Numbered from the stretch's first letter, positions 53,692-63,490 are shown. The stretch is DNA of 64,000 nucleotides from Prolixibacteraceae bacterium (GCA_019163175.1 JAFLKN010000033.1:30722-94721); one strand, 5' to 3'. Notes: a model not told the origin generated them from the sequence alone. Made by a program: numbers and translations.

Positions 53692-54987
53692 ATGGAACGC
53701 AGAAAATTCTTACAAAATATAGGTGCAACAGCAGTTGGACTTTCGTTTTTGAAATCATCTATGGCTGCACAATTGTCGGCTAGCGCTGAGGCTGTTGGAC
53801 GTGTAGTAGTTGTTGGCGGTGGTATGGCCGGAACAACTGTAGCAAAATATCTCCGATTCTGGGGTGGAACAGGTCTTGATGTTACTTTAGTGGAACCCAA
53901 TGCAACCTACTATTCCAATATTTTCAGTAACATGGTTTTAACCGGTGAACGAACCTTAAGTCAGCTTGCTTTTAACTATTCAATTCTAAAAAGCAAATAT
54001 GGTGTTAAAGTTCAAAACTATTCCGTATCATCAATTGATCCGGTTGGGAAAAAAGTGACACTGTCGAATGGAGTAATATTGCCATATGACCGTCTGGTCC
54101 TCGCTCCTGGTATTGATTTTGAACCTTTGCCCTCGTTAACCGGAACTGTTGCCAATCAGGCTAAAATTGTTCATGCATGGAAGACCGGAACTCAAACAAC
54201 TTCGTTGCAGAATCAAATCAAAGCCATGACCAAAAGCGATACATTTATTTTAACTATACCTCCTGCACCATACCGCTGCCCTCCCGGACCTTATGAACGA
54301 GCTTGTGCTGTAGCCGATTATCTGAAAAGAACCAAAGGTGGTGGTAAAGTAATTATTTTGGATGCGAATTCAAAAATTCTGGCAGAACCTCTGAACTTTA
54401 CAAAAGCATTTACTGAAACGCATAAGGGAATTATTACTTATATTCCAAACGCCCCAATTGCCAGTATTAATGCTGACACAATGAAGGTAACAACTTCTTC
54501 AGGCGCTACTTTCACCGGAAAAGTCATTAATGCTATCCCAACCCATAAAGCTGGGAAGTTAATTACCGATTCCGGAATTGGATTGGCGAATGGATTAAAT
54601 GGTAAATGGGCTGGAGTGAATGTACTTTCTTATGAATCTTCAAATCTCAATTTGGCTGGAATTCATATCATTGGAGATTCATCTTCCACAACCCAGCCAA
54701 AAGCAGGTCATATAGCCAATGCAGAAGCTAAAGTTTGTGCCGATGCCATTATCAATATATTCAAAGGCGGAACCATTAATCAGGTTCCAATCACAAATTC
54801 TTCATGTTTTACGCCTATTACAAAAACAACTGCGTCGTGGTTGTCGGTTGTATATCGCTATGATCCAGTCTCAAAGACAATGTTGCCAGCCGGAAATGGC
54901 ATAACCGAATCAAATGGAGCTACTTCCGAAAATTACGAAGACATGCTCAAATGGTTCAATAACTTGATGGCTGATACTTTTGCATAA
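53692..54987 (+). CDS. fccB: Flavocytochrome c sulfide dehydrogenase flavoprotein
   Basis: 431 residues with a twin-arginine signal (MERRKFLQNIGATAVGLSF). The FAD-binding loop VVVVGGGMAGTTVAKYL lies at about 37-53. Redox Cys lie in PYRCPPGPYERA (about 201) and NSSCFTPI (about 373), matching the disulfide pair of FccB. The C-terminal FCSD-type region follows. The enzyme oxidises sulfide to sulfur or polysulfide in the periplasm and passes electrons to cytochrome c. It forms a two-gene operon with the cytochrome upstream and is closed by a terminator. SoxF-like use is the main alternative. Confidence 0.88.
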   Translation: MERRKFLQNIGATAVGLSFLKSSMAAQLSASAEAVGRVVVVGGGMAGTTVAKYLRFWGGTGLDVTLVEPNATYYSNIFSNMVLTGERTLSQLAFNYSILKSKYGVKVQNYSVSSIDPVGKKVTLSNGVILPYDRLVLAPGIDFEPLPSLTGTVANQAKIVHAWKTGTQTTSLQNQIKAMTKSDTFILTIPPAPYRCPPGPYERACAVADYLKRTKGGGKVIILDANSKILAEPLNFTKAFTETHKGIITYIPNAPIASINADTMKVTTSSGATFTGKVINAIPTHKAGKLITDSGIGLANGLNGKWAGVNVLSYESSNLNLAGIHIIGDSSSTTQPKAGHIANAEAKVCADAIINIFKGGTINQVPITNSSCFTPITKTTASWLSVVYRYDPVSKTMLPAGNGITESNGATSENYEDMLKWFNNLMADTFA

Positions 54988-55020
54988 GAATCAAGATTTT
55001 ATTGTAGTTTGACAATTTTA

Positions 55021-55052
55021 AGCAGTTACACGTGGGTGTAGCTGCTTTTTTT
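55021..55052 (+). terminator. Rho-independent terminator after fccB
   Basis: AGCAGTTACAC (55021-55031) pairs with GTGTAGCTGCT (55036-55046), with one G-U pair, then a T run. Confidence 0.85.
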
Positions 55053-55173
55053 ACTCCTCCGATACTGATAATAAAGTTTCTAATTAGGACCAAAACTTGA
55101 GCATAAATCAACTTATCAGCCAACTTGACGTTTTATTCCTTCGTTTACAGCTTTTATTTTCTGTTTAATTGCT

Positions 55174-55181
55174 TATTTTTG
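55174..55181 (+). promoter_or_regulatory. -7 element of rfbB
   Basis: TATTTTTG, 23 bp before the rfbB ATG. Confidence 0.45.
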
Positions 55182-55204
55182 ATAACAACTGAAAAACAAA
55201 TTAT

Positions 55205-56257
55205 ATGAAAACAATTCTGATTACCGGAGGTGCCGGTTTTATTGGATCGCACGTGGTAAGGCTTTTTGTAAATAAGTATCCCGAATATCAAATCGTTAAC
55301 CTCGATAAGCTCACCTATGCCGGAAATCTGGCAAACCTGACTGATATTGAGAACAAACCCAATTACGAGTTTGTGAAAGGTGATATTGTTGACGCCGATT
55401 TTATAATGAAGTTGTTTGTCGAAAGGCAATTCGATGGCGTTATTCATCTGGCAGCCGAATCACATGTCGACCGGTCGATCAGCAATCCAACTGAATTTGT
55501 TTTCACCAATGTGATTGGAACCGTCAATTTGCTGAATGCTGTTCGCCAAATCTGGAAAGATAATACCGATGGCAAGCGCTTTTATCACATTTCAACCGAT
55601 GAAGTTTATGGAAGTTTGGGCGCTGAGGGAATGTTTACCGAAGAAACCGGCTACGATCCGCACAGTCCGTATTCGGCATCAAAAGCCAGTTCCGACCATT
55701 TTGTGCGCGCGTACCACGATACATTTGGAATACCTGCAGTCATTTCAAACTGCTCGAATAACTACGGGTCGTTCCAGTTTCCTGAAAAACTGATTCCGCT
55801 TTTTATCAACAACATCAAGTTTAATAAAGCTTTGCCTGTGTACGGGAAAGGCGAAAATGTACGCGACTGGCTTTGGGTCGAAGATCATGCGCGTGCAATT
55901 GATGTGATTTACCACCAGGGGAAAAACGGTGATACCTACAACATTGGCGGACACAACGAATGGACAAACATTGACTTGATTAAAGTAATGTGCAGCATAA
56001 TGGACCGCAAACTGGGTCGCGAAGCCGGAACTTCAGAAAAGCTCATTACTTACGTGAAAGACCGCGCCGGACATGATTTGCGTTATGCCATCGACTCTAC
56101 CAAATTGCAAAAGGAACTAAATTGGGTGCCAAGCCTCCAGTTTGAAGAAGGTTTAGAGAAAACCATCGACTGGTATCTGGCCAACACCGAATGGATGGAA
56201 AACGTAACCAGCGGCGACTACCAAAGCTATTACGAAAAGCAGTATCAGAATAGGTAA
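55205..56257 (+). CDS. rfbB: dTDP-glucose 4,6-dehydratase
   Basis: 350 residues. The Rossmann motif TGGAGFIGSHV is at about 7-17, the catalytic STDEVYG at about 125-131 and YSASKASSDH supplies the Tyr/Lys pair. AAESHVDRSI and CSNNYGSFQFPEKLIPL are also typical of RmlB. It converts dTDP-glucose to the 4-keto-6-deoxy sugar used for rhamnose and other deoxysugars of surface glycans. The other rml genes are not adjacent. Confidence 0.95.
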   Translation: MKTILITGGAGFIGSHVVRLFVNKYPEYQIVNLDKLTYAGNLANLTDIENKPNYEFVKGDIVDADFIMKLFVERQFDGVIHLAAESHVDRSISNPTEFVFTNVIGTVNLLNAVRQIWKDNTDGKRFYHISTDEVYGSLGAEGMFTEETGYDPHSPYSASKASSDHFVRAYHDTFGIPAVISNCSNNYGSFQFPEKLIPLFINNIKFNKALPVYGKGENVRDWLWVEDHARAIDVIYHQGKNGDTYNIGGHNEWTNIDLIKVMCSIMDRKLGREAGTSEKLITYVKDRAGHDLRYAIDSTKLQKELNWVPSLQFEEGLEKTIDWYLANTEWMENVTSGDYQSYYEKQYQNR

Positions 56258-56296
56258 TCCGAAGTCAAAAGGATAAAGTTAAAAGTCAAAATATAT

Positions 56297-56338
56297 AAAA
56301 AAGTCAGGGTTTCACTCCAAGTGAAGCCCTGACTTTTT
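56297..56338 (+). terminator. Rho-independent terminator after rfbB
   Basis: AAGTCAGGGTTTCAC (56301-56315) pairs with GTGAAGCCCTGACTT (56321-56335), with one G-U pair, flanked by A and T runs. Confidence 0.88.
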
Positions 56339-56517
56339 TAAGCACATAGCTAAAAGAATCCAAAGCTTTTACTTAAATTGTCGATCCAAAAAAGAATCAA
56401 TTCTGAAAAGTATTTTTGCCACCAAGACATGAAAAATTTAAGTCTTACAAAGTATTTTTTCAATTCTTTGTGCTGCTTTGTGACTTGGAGCCTTAGTGGT
56501 AAATTAAACCCAACAAT

Positions 56518-58089
56518 ATGAAACGCCGTAACTTCTTTAAAACAGCCGCACTTGGTGGCGGAACTCTTGCTTTTGCGCCATTAAGTTCATGCGTTCAGTC
56601 CACAACAAAAAAAGAACCTTCAATTAATTACGCCGATTTTGAACTGAATGAACTGACCATTGTCCAGCTTCAGGAAAAAATGAGTTCAGGAGCTTTGACT
56701 TCCGCGGAAATAACCCAAAAATATTTGGACCGGATTGAGTTGATCAACAAAAGCGGTCCGGAATTACGTGCGGTTATTGAGGTCAATCCTGAAGCTTTGG
56801 CGATTGCAAAGCAGTTGGATGCAGAGCGAAAATCAGGAAATATTCGCGGTTCGTTGCATGGAATTCCGGTTCTGATTAAAGACAACATTGATACCGGCGA
56901 TCGGATGCAAACAACTGCCGGTTCTTTGGCCATGGTTGGAAGTCCTGCGCCGGATGATGCAGTAATAATTCGCAAATTGAGGGAAGCAGGCGCCGTACTT
57001 TTAGGCAAGACGAATCTCAGTGAATGGGCGAATTTCCGTTCTACCAAATCGTCGAGTGGTTGGAGCGGACGGGGAGGTCAGGTTCGCAATCCGTTCAGTT
57101 TAGATCGCAGTCCATGTGGATCGAGTTCGGGCACCGGGGCAGCAGTTTCTGCCAATTTATGCGCGATTGGTATTGGCACCGAAACCGATGGCTCGATTGT
57201 TTGCCCTTCAGGAATCAATGGGATTGTAGGCATCAAGCCAACTCTGGGATTATGGAATGGCGATGGCATCATCCCGATTTCGCACTCACAGGATACTGCC
57301 GGACCGATGGCCCGCACAGTTGCTGATGCAGCTGCCATGCTGGGTTTATTAGCTGAAAAGAATCAGGATTACTCTCAATTTCTTGATGCTGGCGGTTTGA
57401 AAAATGCCCGGATTGGTATTGCTTCCGATTTTTTTGGATTCAATGCTGAGGTAGAAAAACTAATGGCTGCTGCCATTCAAAAAATGAAAGATTCAGGAGC
57501 AATAATTATCGATAACCTGAAGTTTGAAACCATTGAGGAATGGTATAAAATGGAAAGGAAAGTATTGTATTCCGAATTCAAGGCTGATTTGAATGCATAC
57601 CTGAAAACCCGATCAGGGTTGAAAGTAAAGTCGCTGACCGATTTAATTGAATTCAACAAACAGAATGCTGACACCGAATTGAAATGGTTCGGGCAGGAAA
57701 TATTTGAAGAGGCAGAACAAACGAAAGGACTGGATGATCCTGAATACATCCAGGCGCTTGCCAGAGCAAAAGAGTTATCTCAAAAAGGAATCGAAAATTT
57801 GATGGATCAGCACCAGTTGGATGCGCTGATTGCCCCGACCAATGGCCCGACCTGGACGATTGATTGGGTAAACGGCGACCATTTTGGAGGAGGGAGCTCG
57901 GAACCTGCCGCTATTTCGGGTTATCCGAGTATTACTGTTCCAGCCGGGTATATTGCCGGTTTACCAGTCGGAATTTCATTTTTCGGGCGTGCATGGAGCG
58001 AACCCACATTAATTAAATTGGCATATGCCTTTGAACAGGCCACGAAACATAGAAAAGCACCAGGGTTTCTGAGTTCTATTGTTGTATAA
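56518..58089 (+). CDS. Secreted amidase (amidase signature family)
   Basis: 523 residues. The start MKRRNFFKTAALGGGTLAFAPLSSC combines a twin-arginine motif with a lipobox, suggesting Tat export and lipid anchoring. The Ser-cisSer-Lys triad is visible: Lys in VLIKDNID (about 121), Ser in PCGSSSGTGAA (about 200), and the catalytic Ser in IGTETDGSI (about 224). Cytoplasmic GatA has no export signal, so this is a separate extracytoplasmic amide hydrolase. Natural substrate unknown. Confidence 0.9.
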   Translation: MKRRNFFKTAALGGGTLAFAPLSSCVQSTTKKEPSINYADFELNELTIVQLQEKMSSGALTSAEITQKYLDRIELINKSGPELRAVIEVNPEALAIAKQLDAERKSGNIRGSLHGIPVLIKDNIDTGDRMQTTAGSLAMVGSPAPDDAVIIRKLREAGAVLLGKTNLSEWANFRSTKSSSGWSGRGGQVRNPFSLDRSPCGSSSGTGAAVSANLCAIGIGTETDGSIVCPSGINGIVGIKPTLGLWNGDGIIPISHSQDTAGPMARTVADAAAMLGLLAEKNQDYSQFLDAGGLKNARIGIASDFFGFNAEVEKLMAAAIQKMKDSGAIIIDNLKFETIEEWYKMERKVLYSEFKADLNAYLKTRSGLKVKSLTDLIEFNKQNADTELKWFGQEIFEEAEQTKGLDDPEYIQALARAKELSQKGIENLMDQHQLDALIAPTNGPTWTIDWVNGDHFGGGSSEPAAISGYPSITVPAGYIAGLPVGISFFGRAWSEPTLIKLAYAFEQATKHRKAPGFLSSIVV

Positions 58090-58105
58090 ACCATATAAAT
58101 GGCGG

Positions 58106-58172
58106 GTCATCCTGAACTTGTTTCAGGATCCATAGGTATGGAAGACAGACCCCGATATAAATTCGGGGTGAC
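58106..58172. repeat. Dispersed palindromic repeat, copy B
   Basis: 67 bp: GTCATCCTGAACTTG, TTTCAGGATCC, a variable middle and ACCCCGATATAAATTCGGGGTGAC. Two internal inverted repeats (CCTGAACTTGTTTCAGG and ACCCCGA-TCGGGGT) make it fold as two hairpins. It lies between the convergent amidase and PepSY genes. Confidence 0.85.
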
Positions 58173-58191
58173 GTGATTTGAGGATGTTGTT

Positions 58192-59730
58192 TTAAGTCTT
58201 TTTTTTCGTTTTTCGATACCCCATCCACCAAATAAAGAAGCCGCTGATCAGCACAATAAGAATACAAATTCCGGCGAGCGGAACATAAAGAATGTAAAAC
58301 ATGCCCAGAATAGGTTCGAAGATGCGGCCGGTATGAACTTCAAGCGAAAGATTCCACAACGAAATCGGGCTTTTCTGAATGACCTCAGTACTCATTTCTT
58401 CGAATGGAATTGTGTTCCGGATGGGTAGAACTCCATGATTGTAATCGAAATAAAATTCATTACCCGACTGATCGGCGAACCAGCCGTCAATCATGTCTTT
58501 CGAAACGGGCGGTCCCATAATCGGAGGCGCTTCATACGGACTTCCTTTGAGGTAATCAAACACTTGTCCTGTCAACGGATTCCAAAGGAATAGTCCGTTG
58601 AATGAGCCAACCAAATAGGTGCTTTCGCCTTTTTTCTCCAGCACATTGCAGCCCATCACACTCACCGGTGGTTCACCCGGAAGACGGCGCATGGGTTCTT
58701 TCAGGTTTTCGTCGGTAAAAAAAATGCCGTCGTAGGTGCTGAACAGAAAAATATGTTGCTGCTCGTCGTACAGAACACGGCGAAGCTTGTCGTACCATGG
58801 ATTCGGAGAACTTAAAACCGTTCCGGGAATGGGTGACACCACCGAATTGGCAATGGCAATCAGCAAAGGCGGACGCAAAAACATACCGGTAATAGTCACA
58901 AAAATCAGGAACGGAATAAAGATCCAACCTAAGCGGTTATGCCATTTCAGGTTGAAATTTCGTGCAGCGACATATGACGAGTTGTCCTTCTGTTTTGCTT
59001 TTCGGCGCTTCAGCCATACCGGAAAAATGAAATGCATCAATCCGGTGAGCGAAATGAGCAGAATGGCCAGACCAAACAAATCGACAACCAGCTTTCCAAC
59101 CGATCCCCACAATTCGCCACTATGCAACAACCACAAAGTTTTAAACAGGCTGGCCCTCCCATCGTAACCTTCAGGTGCCGGCAGCACAAGTGTTTCAAAG
59201 GTTTTCATATCGCCCGATTTCAGTATAAGCGAACGGGTTTGGACCAAGAATTCGTTGCCTTTCAGAATAAGATCGGTAATGCGTTCTTCAGAGCCCGGAA
59301 GCAGAATTTTTTGCCATTGGCGTGTAGTTGCCGAGAATTCGTACAAACCAAAATAAGTTCCGGCAAGCAGTTTCCCTTCCGGAGTTTTCAGGATTTTGCT
59401 GATTTTTCGGTTGTCGATTCCTTTTGGGAATCCTGCATTCCAGTCCTGAAAAGTTTTGAACTGATCGGTACTTAGCCAAATGCCGATGTTGCCATAAACG
59501 AGCGCCGAGTCGGGACTCAACTGAAGCACAGATTTCACGGCACCCTTGTTCCAGTTTTGGTAGCTGTAATCTGCAGGTAGCCACGAGCGGTTGATGTCGA
59601 TGGAAGAAATTAGTCCGCGGTGATTCATGAAAATTCCGGAGATGGAAAAGAGAATCACGAACAGGGTAATCACGATTCCCGGCCACTTGTGAAACTTACG
59701 GAACAGCTTGATTATTTTATTTCTGGTCAT
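58192..59730 (-). CDS. PepSY-associated membrane protein with propeller-like inserts
   Basis: 512 residues. The N-terminal helix (about 14-34, with RKFHKWPGIVITLFVIL) and later helices (about 208-232, 262-284, 470-498) with LKWHNRLGWIF fit PepSY-associated TM proteins, which often act in iron or haem handling. The two periplasmic loops carry repeats of the LATGTYFGLYEF and YLVGSFNGLFLWNP kind, typical of beta-propeller blades. That combination is unusual. Flanked on both sides by copies of the dispersed palindromic repeat and followed, on the same strand, by none of its neighbours' operon genes. Confidence 0.75.
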   Translation of the reverse strand: MTRNKIIKLFRKFHKWPGIVITLFVILFSISGIFMNHRGLISSIDINRSWLPADYSYQNWNKGAVKSVLQLSPDSALVYGNIGIWLSTDQFKTFQDWNAGFPKGIDNRKISKILKTPEGKLLAGTYFGLYEFSATTRQWQKILLPGSEERITDLILKGNEFLVQTRSLILKSGDMKTFETLVLPAPEGYDGRASLFKTLWLLHSGELWGSVGKLVVDLFGLAILLISLTGLMHFIFPVWLKRRKAKQKDNSSYVAARNFNLKWHNRLGWIFIPFLIFVTITGMFLRPPLLIAIANSVVSPIPGTVLSSPNPWYDKLRRVLYDEQQHIFLFSTYDGIFFTDENLKEPMRRLPGEPPVSVMGCNVLEKKGESTYLVGSFNGLFLWNPLTGQVFDYLKGSPYEAPPIMGPPVSKDMIDGWFADQSGNEFYFDYNHGVLPIRNTIPFEEMSTEVIQKSPISLWNLSLEVHTGRIFEPILGMFYILYVPLAGICILIVLISGFFIWWMGYRKTKKKT

Positions 59731-59843
59731 CTGAAAAATCTGCTAATGCAGCAAATGTAGAATCAATCCGGTTTGCGAAGTGTAACAAGTGTTACAATCA
59801 GAGCGATTTGCAGTACGAAGCTGTTTCATAAGCCATTGATTCA

Positions 59844-59911
59844 GTCATCCTGAACTTGTTTCAGGATCCCAATGCATTGTATGTCAGATCCCGAAATAAA
59901 TTCGGGATGAC
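59844..59911. repeat. Dispersed palindromic repeat, copy C
   Basis: 68 bp, same ends and orientation as copy B (GTCATCCTGAACTTGTTTCAGGATCC ... AATAAATTCGGGATGAC; the joined left end is 26 identical bases). It lies between ccsA and the PepSY gene. Confidence 0.85.
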
Positions 59912-59958
59912 CGGGTTAGAGAATATTTTGACTTTTAAGACTACCTCTATCAAAAAAT

Positions 59959-60768
59959 TTATTCCGAATAGACATGCACGCTATTTTGTGCGCTCGGCAG
60001 GTAATTGACCCCGAACCAGCAAATGAGCAAAATGGCAAACGAAACGGCTAAAATAGTCATCGCCCTTTTGTGTTCCGAAGGATGCCGGAAACGGTAGTGA
60101 ATGTAAACGAGGTAAAACATCCAGGTGATGAATGCCCAGGTTTCTTTCGGGTCCCAGGTCCAGTAATGTCCCCAGGCATCTTTGGCCCAAAGCGCGCCGA
60201 AAAGTAAGCCGAAAGTCAGGAACGAAAAGCCAAGGTAAACCAGGTTATCGGCCATTTGGATCGGGCCTTTCACAATTTTTTCGGTAGGTGCAAAAAAAAG
60301 GTTGCGCAAAGCTACCAGCGATGAAGCACCCAGCATGGCATAGGCAAAAATATAAACAATGACGTGCGGAATGAACCACGGACTTTGCAACGCTGGCATC
60401 AGCGTTTTATCGTAAGTTTCCGGATGTTGCAGGTTGATAATTAAAAATACCATGGCCAGACCAAGGCTATAACTAACGATCCATTTGTATTTCCAGCGGA
60501 GGTACGAAACCAGCCCGATTCCTGAAAGAAATATGGCGTACCAAAGCCGTGTTTCGCCCAAAGTACGCATGGGAGGACGTTGAATGTGCATCCAGAGAAT
60601 AGCAATAAAAACCAGCAAAACGGCTGTTCCGGCAAACGAAAATCCTGCAGCCATTTGGTTCATCAGTTTTTTTCCTGAAGACAAAAATAATCCTGAAGCA
60701 GCCAACCAGCAAAGAATGGCGACAGAAGCATATATTGGAAAATCAAGCCACATGTTCAGTCCCTCCAT
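59959..60768 (-). CDS. ccsA: Cytochrome c assembly protein CcsA/ResC
   Basis: 269 residues, multi-span, with the tryptophan-rich haem-handling motif GHYWTWDPKETWAF and conserved His in IPHVIVYIFAY. With ResB it forms the System II haem lyase that attaches haem to CxxCH sites in the periplasm. Start is the ATG at 60768; a second ATG at 60753 (MWLDFP) is possible. Overlaps the resB stop by 26 bp, so translation is coupled. Needed for cytochromes such as FccA encoded 6 kb away. Confidence 0.92.
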   Translation of the reverse strand: MEGLNMWLDFPIYASVAILCWLAASGLFLSSGKKLMNQMAAGFSFAGTAVLLVFIAILWMHIQRPPMRTLGETRLWYAIFLSGIGLVSYLRWKYKWIVSYSLGLAMVFLIINLQHPETYDKTLMPALQSPWFIPHVIVYIFAYAMLGASSLVALRNLFFAPTEKIVKGPIQMADNLVYLGFSFLTFGLLFGALWAKDAWGHYWTWDPKETWAFITWMFYLVYIHYRFRHPSEHKRAMTILAVSFAILLICWFGVNYLPSAQNSVHVYSE

Positions 60769-61990
60769 TTTTTGGTTTACCGGTAATAAACAGGAAAGCC
60801 GCGCCTGCCATCATCAAAAAGATGCCGAAATAAACAACCGGAAGCCACGGATCGCGTACCAGTTCCAGCACACTCAGGTTCGACCAGCGACCCATTTCGG
60901 TGTTGTAACTCAGTTGGTAAATTGTCCAACCGTCGATCTTGAATGGCCGGTTGACTTCAATAGTCTTGGTTACCTGTTTCCCGCTTTTGGTCTGAATGTC
61001 CAGCTCGGAACTGAATTTACGAGGTTCGGCAGGTAGCATCACCAGCGAATGGGCTTCGTTCAGTTTCAGCGCTTCGGGCTGATTGACGTAACTTCCGCTA
61101 CAAACCCAACCCGAAATTTCAATGCCGTCTTTGGTCACTTTCACTTTTGCTGAAGGCGCTGAACCGGGTTCGTTCACCGGGAAATAAGCGTCGCCCACTT
61201 TCCCAGAAGACTCCAAAAATTGCTCTACTTCAACATGATATCCGAACAAATCCAGCGAGTTCCGATCCAGCAATTCGAACTGATTTTTGCCTTTATTGAG
61301 TACGATTTGTCCTGACTGGTTGTCGATGATGGTTACTTTAGGACGAAATTCGTCGATGTTGAAATTCAGTAATTTAATAGCAACAGGCAATTCAACTGTC
61401 TTTCCTGAAGTATCTACTGCACGCCATTCGGTTTGGTCTTCGTAGCAATTCATTCGTAACCGTTGCATGTCGCTGCTTCCCAAAGCCGTTGAAAACAACA
61501 CCAGAAACAATCCGAAATGGTTGAGAAAAAATCCAGCGTTTTTCAAGCTGAAGGGGGTCAACCTTCTCAGAGTGACGATGCCAAGCAAAATCATCAAATA
61601 CAGGTTGATCAGGATAAACGGCCAGGTTTTAACCAGATGAGTTAAACCCAAAAGTTTGACCAGTGTGGATTTCGGTTCCACATCCTGTTTCACAAAACCC
61701 ATCAGCAAAACCAGAAAGGTGAAGCCGAGAATGGCAGGCAAAGCCGCTTTTACGCCTCCCAGCCACTTTATGATTGGATTCTTTTGCCAAAGGATAAACG
61801 CAATGATTAAAAAAGCCAGAAAAACGAGACCGGCAACCAGGTTCCAGGGGAAAGCAGCAACCCGAAGCACCATTCCACCACCCGCAGCCTGAAGGGCAAA
61901 TCCAAGCAAAAGAATTGCCGCCGTGACGATCGTTCCTTCACGGTACGACCAAGTCTGTTTCCAGGTTTTTCGGTTGTTTTCGTTGCTCAT
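60743..61990 (-). CDS. resB: Cytochrome c biogenesis protein ResB
   Basis: 415 residues. Four membrane helices (about 18-38, 45-65, 82-102 and 370-392) and a large periplasmic domain (about 160-365) fit ResB/CcsB of System II, with FFLNHFGLFLVLFSTALGSSD as the conserved third span. Couples with CcsA encoded downstream with overlapping ends. No nrf genes, often linked to this pair in the phylum, are adjacent. Confidence 0.88.
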   Translation of the reverse strand: MSNENNRKTWKQTWSYREGTIVTAAILLLGFALQAAGGGMVLRVAAFPWNLVAGLVFLAFLIIAFILWQKNPIIKWLGGVKAALPAILGFTFLVLLMGFVKQDVEPKSTLVKLLGLTHLVKTWPFILINLYLMILLGIVTLRRLTPFSLKNAGFFLNHFGLFLVLFSTALGSSDMQRLRMNCYEDQTEWRAVDTSGKTVELPVAIKLLNFNIDEFRPKVTIIDNQSGQIVLNKGKNQFELLDRNSLDLFGYHVEVEQFLESSGKVGDAYFPVNEPGSAPSAKVKVTKDGIEISGWVCSGSYVNQPEALKLNEAHSLVMLPAEPRKFSSELDIQTKSGKQVTKTIEVNRPFKIDGWTIYQLSYNTEMGRWSNLSVLELVRDPWLPVVYFGIFLMMAGAAFLFITGKPKNGGTEHVA

Positions 61991-62236
61991 AGCTGAATGC
62001 GTATTTAAGGGCGAAGATACAAAAAGCTTATTTGACCGAATGACCTTAGTGAAAGATGTTGATCTATGTAGAAATTTGTCTTGAAAATAAAGCGATTTAT
62101 TCTTCGACTTATTGTTTAGTATATCAAAAAAATGGTTTAATTTTAATGAAGGCCTAACAACCTAAATGTAACTAGTAAAACAACTTATTTGAATGGCAAT
62201 GTGCAATTTAAGTAGACTTCTAAAAATAGGAATAAC

Positions 62237-63490
62237 ATGAAAAAGATTACTGGAATTTCAGCTGCATTCATTCTATCATTAATGTTTTTATTATTGAGTA
62301 ATTGCGAAAATGAAAGTAATTCCCCTTTGGTACAAAATATTAAGGGAAATGTGCAGAAAGGTCCATTTATTAGTGGAAGTTCGATTATTGTATATGATAT
62401 GCAATCCGACTTAATACCTAGTGGCAAATCCTTTAATGGTATAATTACTGATAACAGCGGCACATTTCTTTTGGACAATATAGCATTGAGCTCAAATTAC
62501 ATCGGTTTAAGAGCTGATGGCTTTTATTTTAATGAAATATCGGGTAAGCAATCTCTTGCTCAAATTACATTATATGCCTTATGTGACTTGTCTGGAAAAA
62601 GCTCTGTAAATGTTAATCTGTTGACTCATCTTGAGAAAGCCAGAGTTGAATATTTAATGAAAAGCGGATTGACTTTTTCTGTTTCTAAAAGTCAAGCTCA
62701 AAAGGAAATATTAAAAATATTTGGCTTTCAAAACACAAGTTCAAAATCTTCTGAAGAATTAAATATTGCTAAAGTTGGTGCGGATAATGGAATGTTATTA
62801 GCCATAACATCCATACTACAAGGGAACCACACCGAAGGTGCACTTACCGAATTACTATCAAATATTAGTGAAGATATTAAGGAGGATGGTATTTTGAATA
62901 ATGAAACTCTGGGATCGGAATTAATAAATCAAGCCAGATTTTTGGATACAACTGCTATTAAAACAAATTTAAATAAAAGGTATAATGATTTAGGCCAAAC
63001 TCCCAATATTCCGAATTTTGGAAAGTATGTTCGTCAGTTTAGCGCTACAACCAAATACAAGTTTACGAATGATATTGAATATCCTGAGAATGGGAAAACA
63101 GGATCAAATATATTGGTGGAAAACAAAACTGATTATTCGAGGGGTACAGTAGAAGGTATAAAGTACAGTGTGACAGCAAAACTACCCATGGGCGCTTCGT
63201 TAAAAGTTAAACTTATTCCAGATTCTATTGGAGGAGGAGGTTTTGATAAGGATAAAAATATGCCAATACCAGTTAAATATGCAGAATGGGGATTGAACTT
63301 AATTTACGGAGAAGATTCTGGTTGGAAAATTAAATATGACAATTTAATTCATGGCCCGGTTATAGAAAATTCAGGATCCGACCGGATTATTGATACCCCA
63401 ATTGATTTACTTTCCCACGGAGCTGGAACTATTGAAATATATGAGAACAACCAAGTAATTCCGACAAGAACAAAGCGGATTAAATGGTAA
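62237..63490 (+). CDS. Unrecognised lipoprotein
   Basis: 417 residues with a lipoprotein signal (lipobox LLLSNC, Cys about 23). GNVQKGPFISGSSIIVYD and FNGIITDNSGTFLLDNI form a beta domain (about 32-110) seen at the front of other Bacteroidota lipoproteins; the middle is helical (about 115-245) and the end beta-rich. No catalytic motif recognised. Low GC relative to neighbours. It stands alone between resB (divergent) and rsgA. Confidence 0.75.
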   Translation: MKKITGISAAFILSLMFLLLSNCENESNSPLVQNIKGNVQKGPFISGSSIIVYDMQSDLIPSGKSFNGIITDNSGTFLLDNIALSSNYIGLRADGFYFNEISGKQSLAQITLYALCDLSGKSSVNVNLLTHLEKARVEYLMKSGLTFSVSKSQAQKEILKIFGFQNTSSKSSEELNIAKVGADNGMLLAITSILQGNHTEGALTELLSNISEDIKEDGILNNETLGSELINQARFLDTTAIKTNLNKRYNDLGQTPNIPNFGKYVRQFSATTKYKFTNDIEYPENGKTGSNILVENKTDYSRGTVEGIKYSVTAKLPMGASLKVKLIPDSIGGGGFDKDKNMPIPVKYAEWGLNLIYGEDSGWKIKYDNLIHGPVIENSGSDRIIDTPIDLLSHGAGTIEIYENNQVIPTRTKRIKW

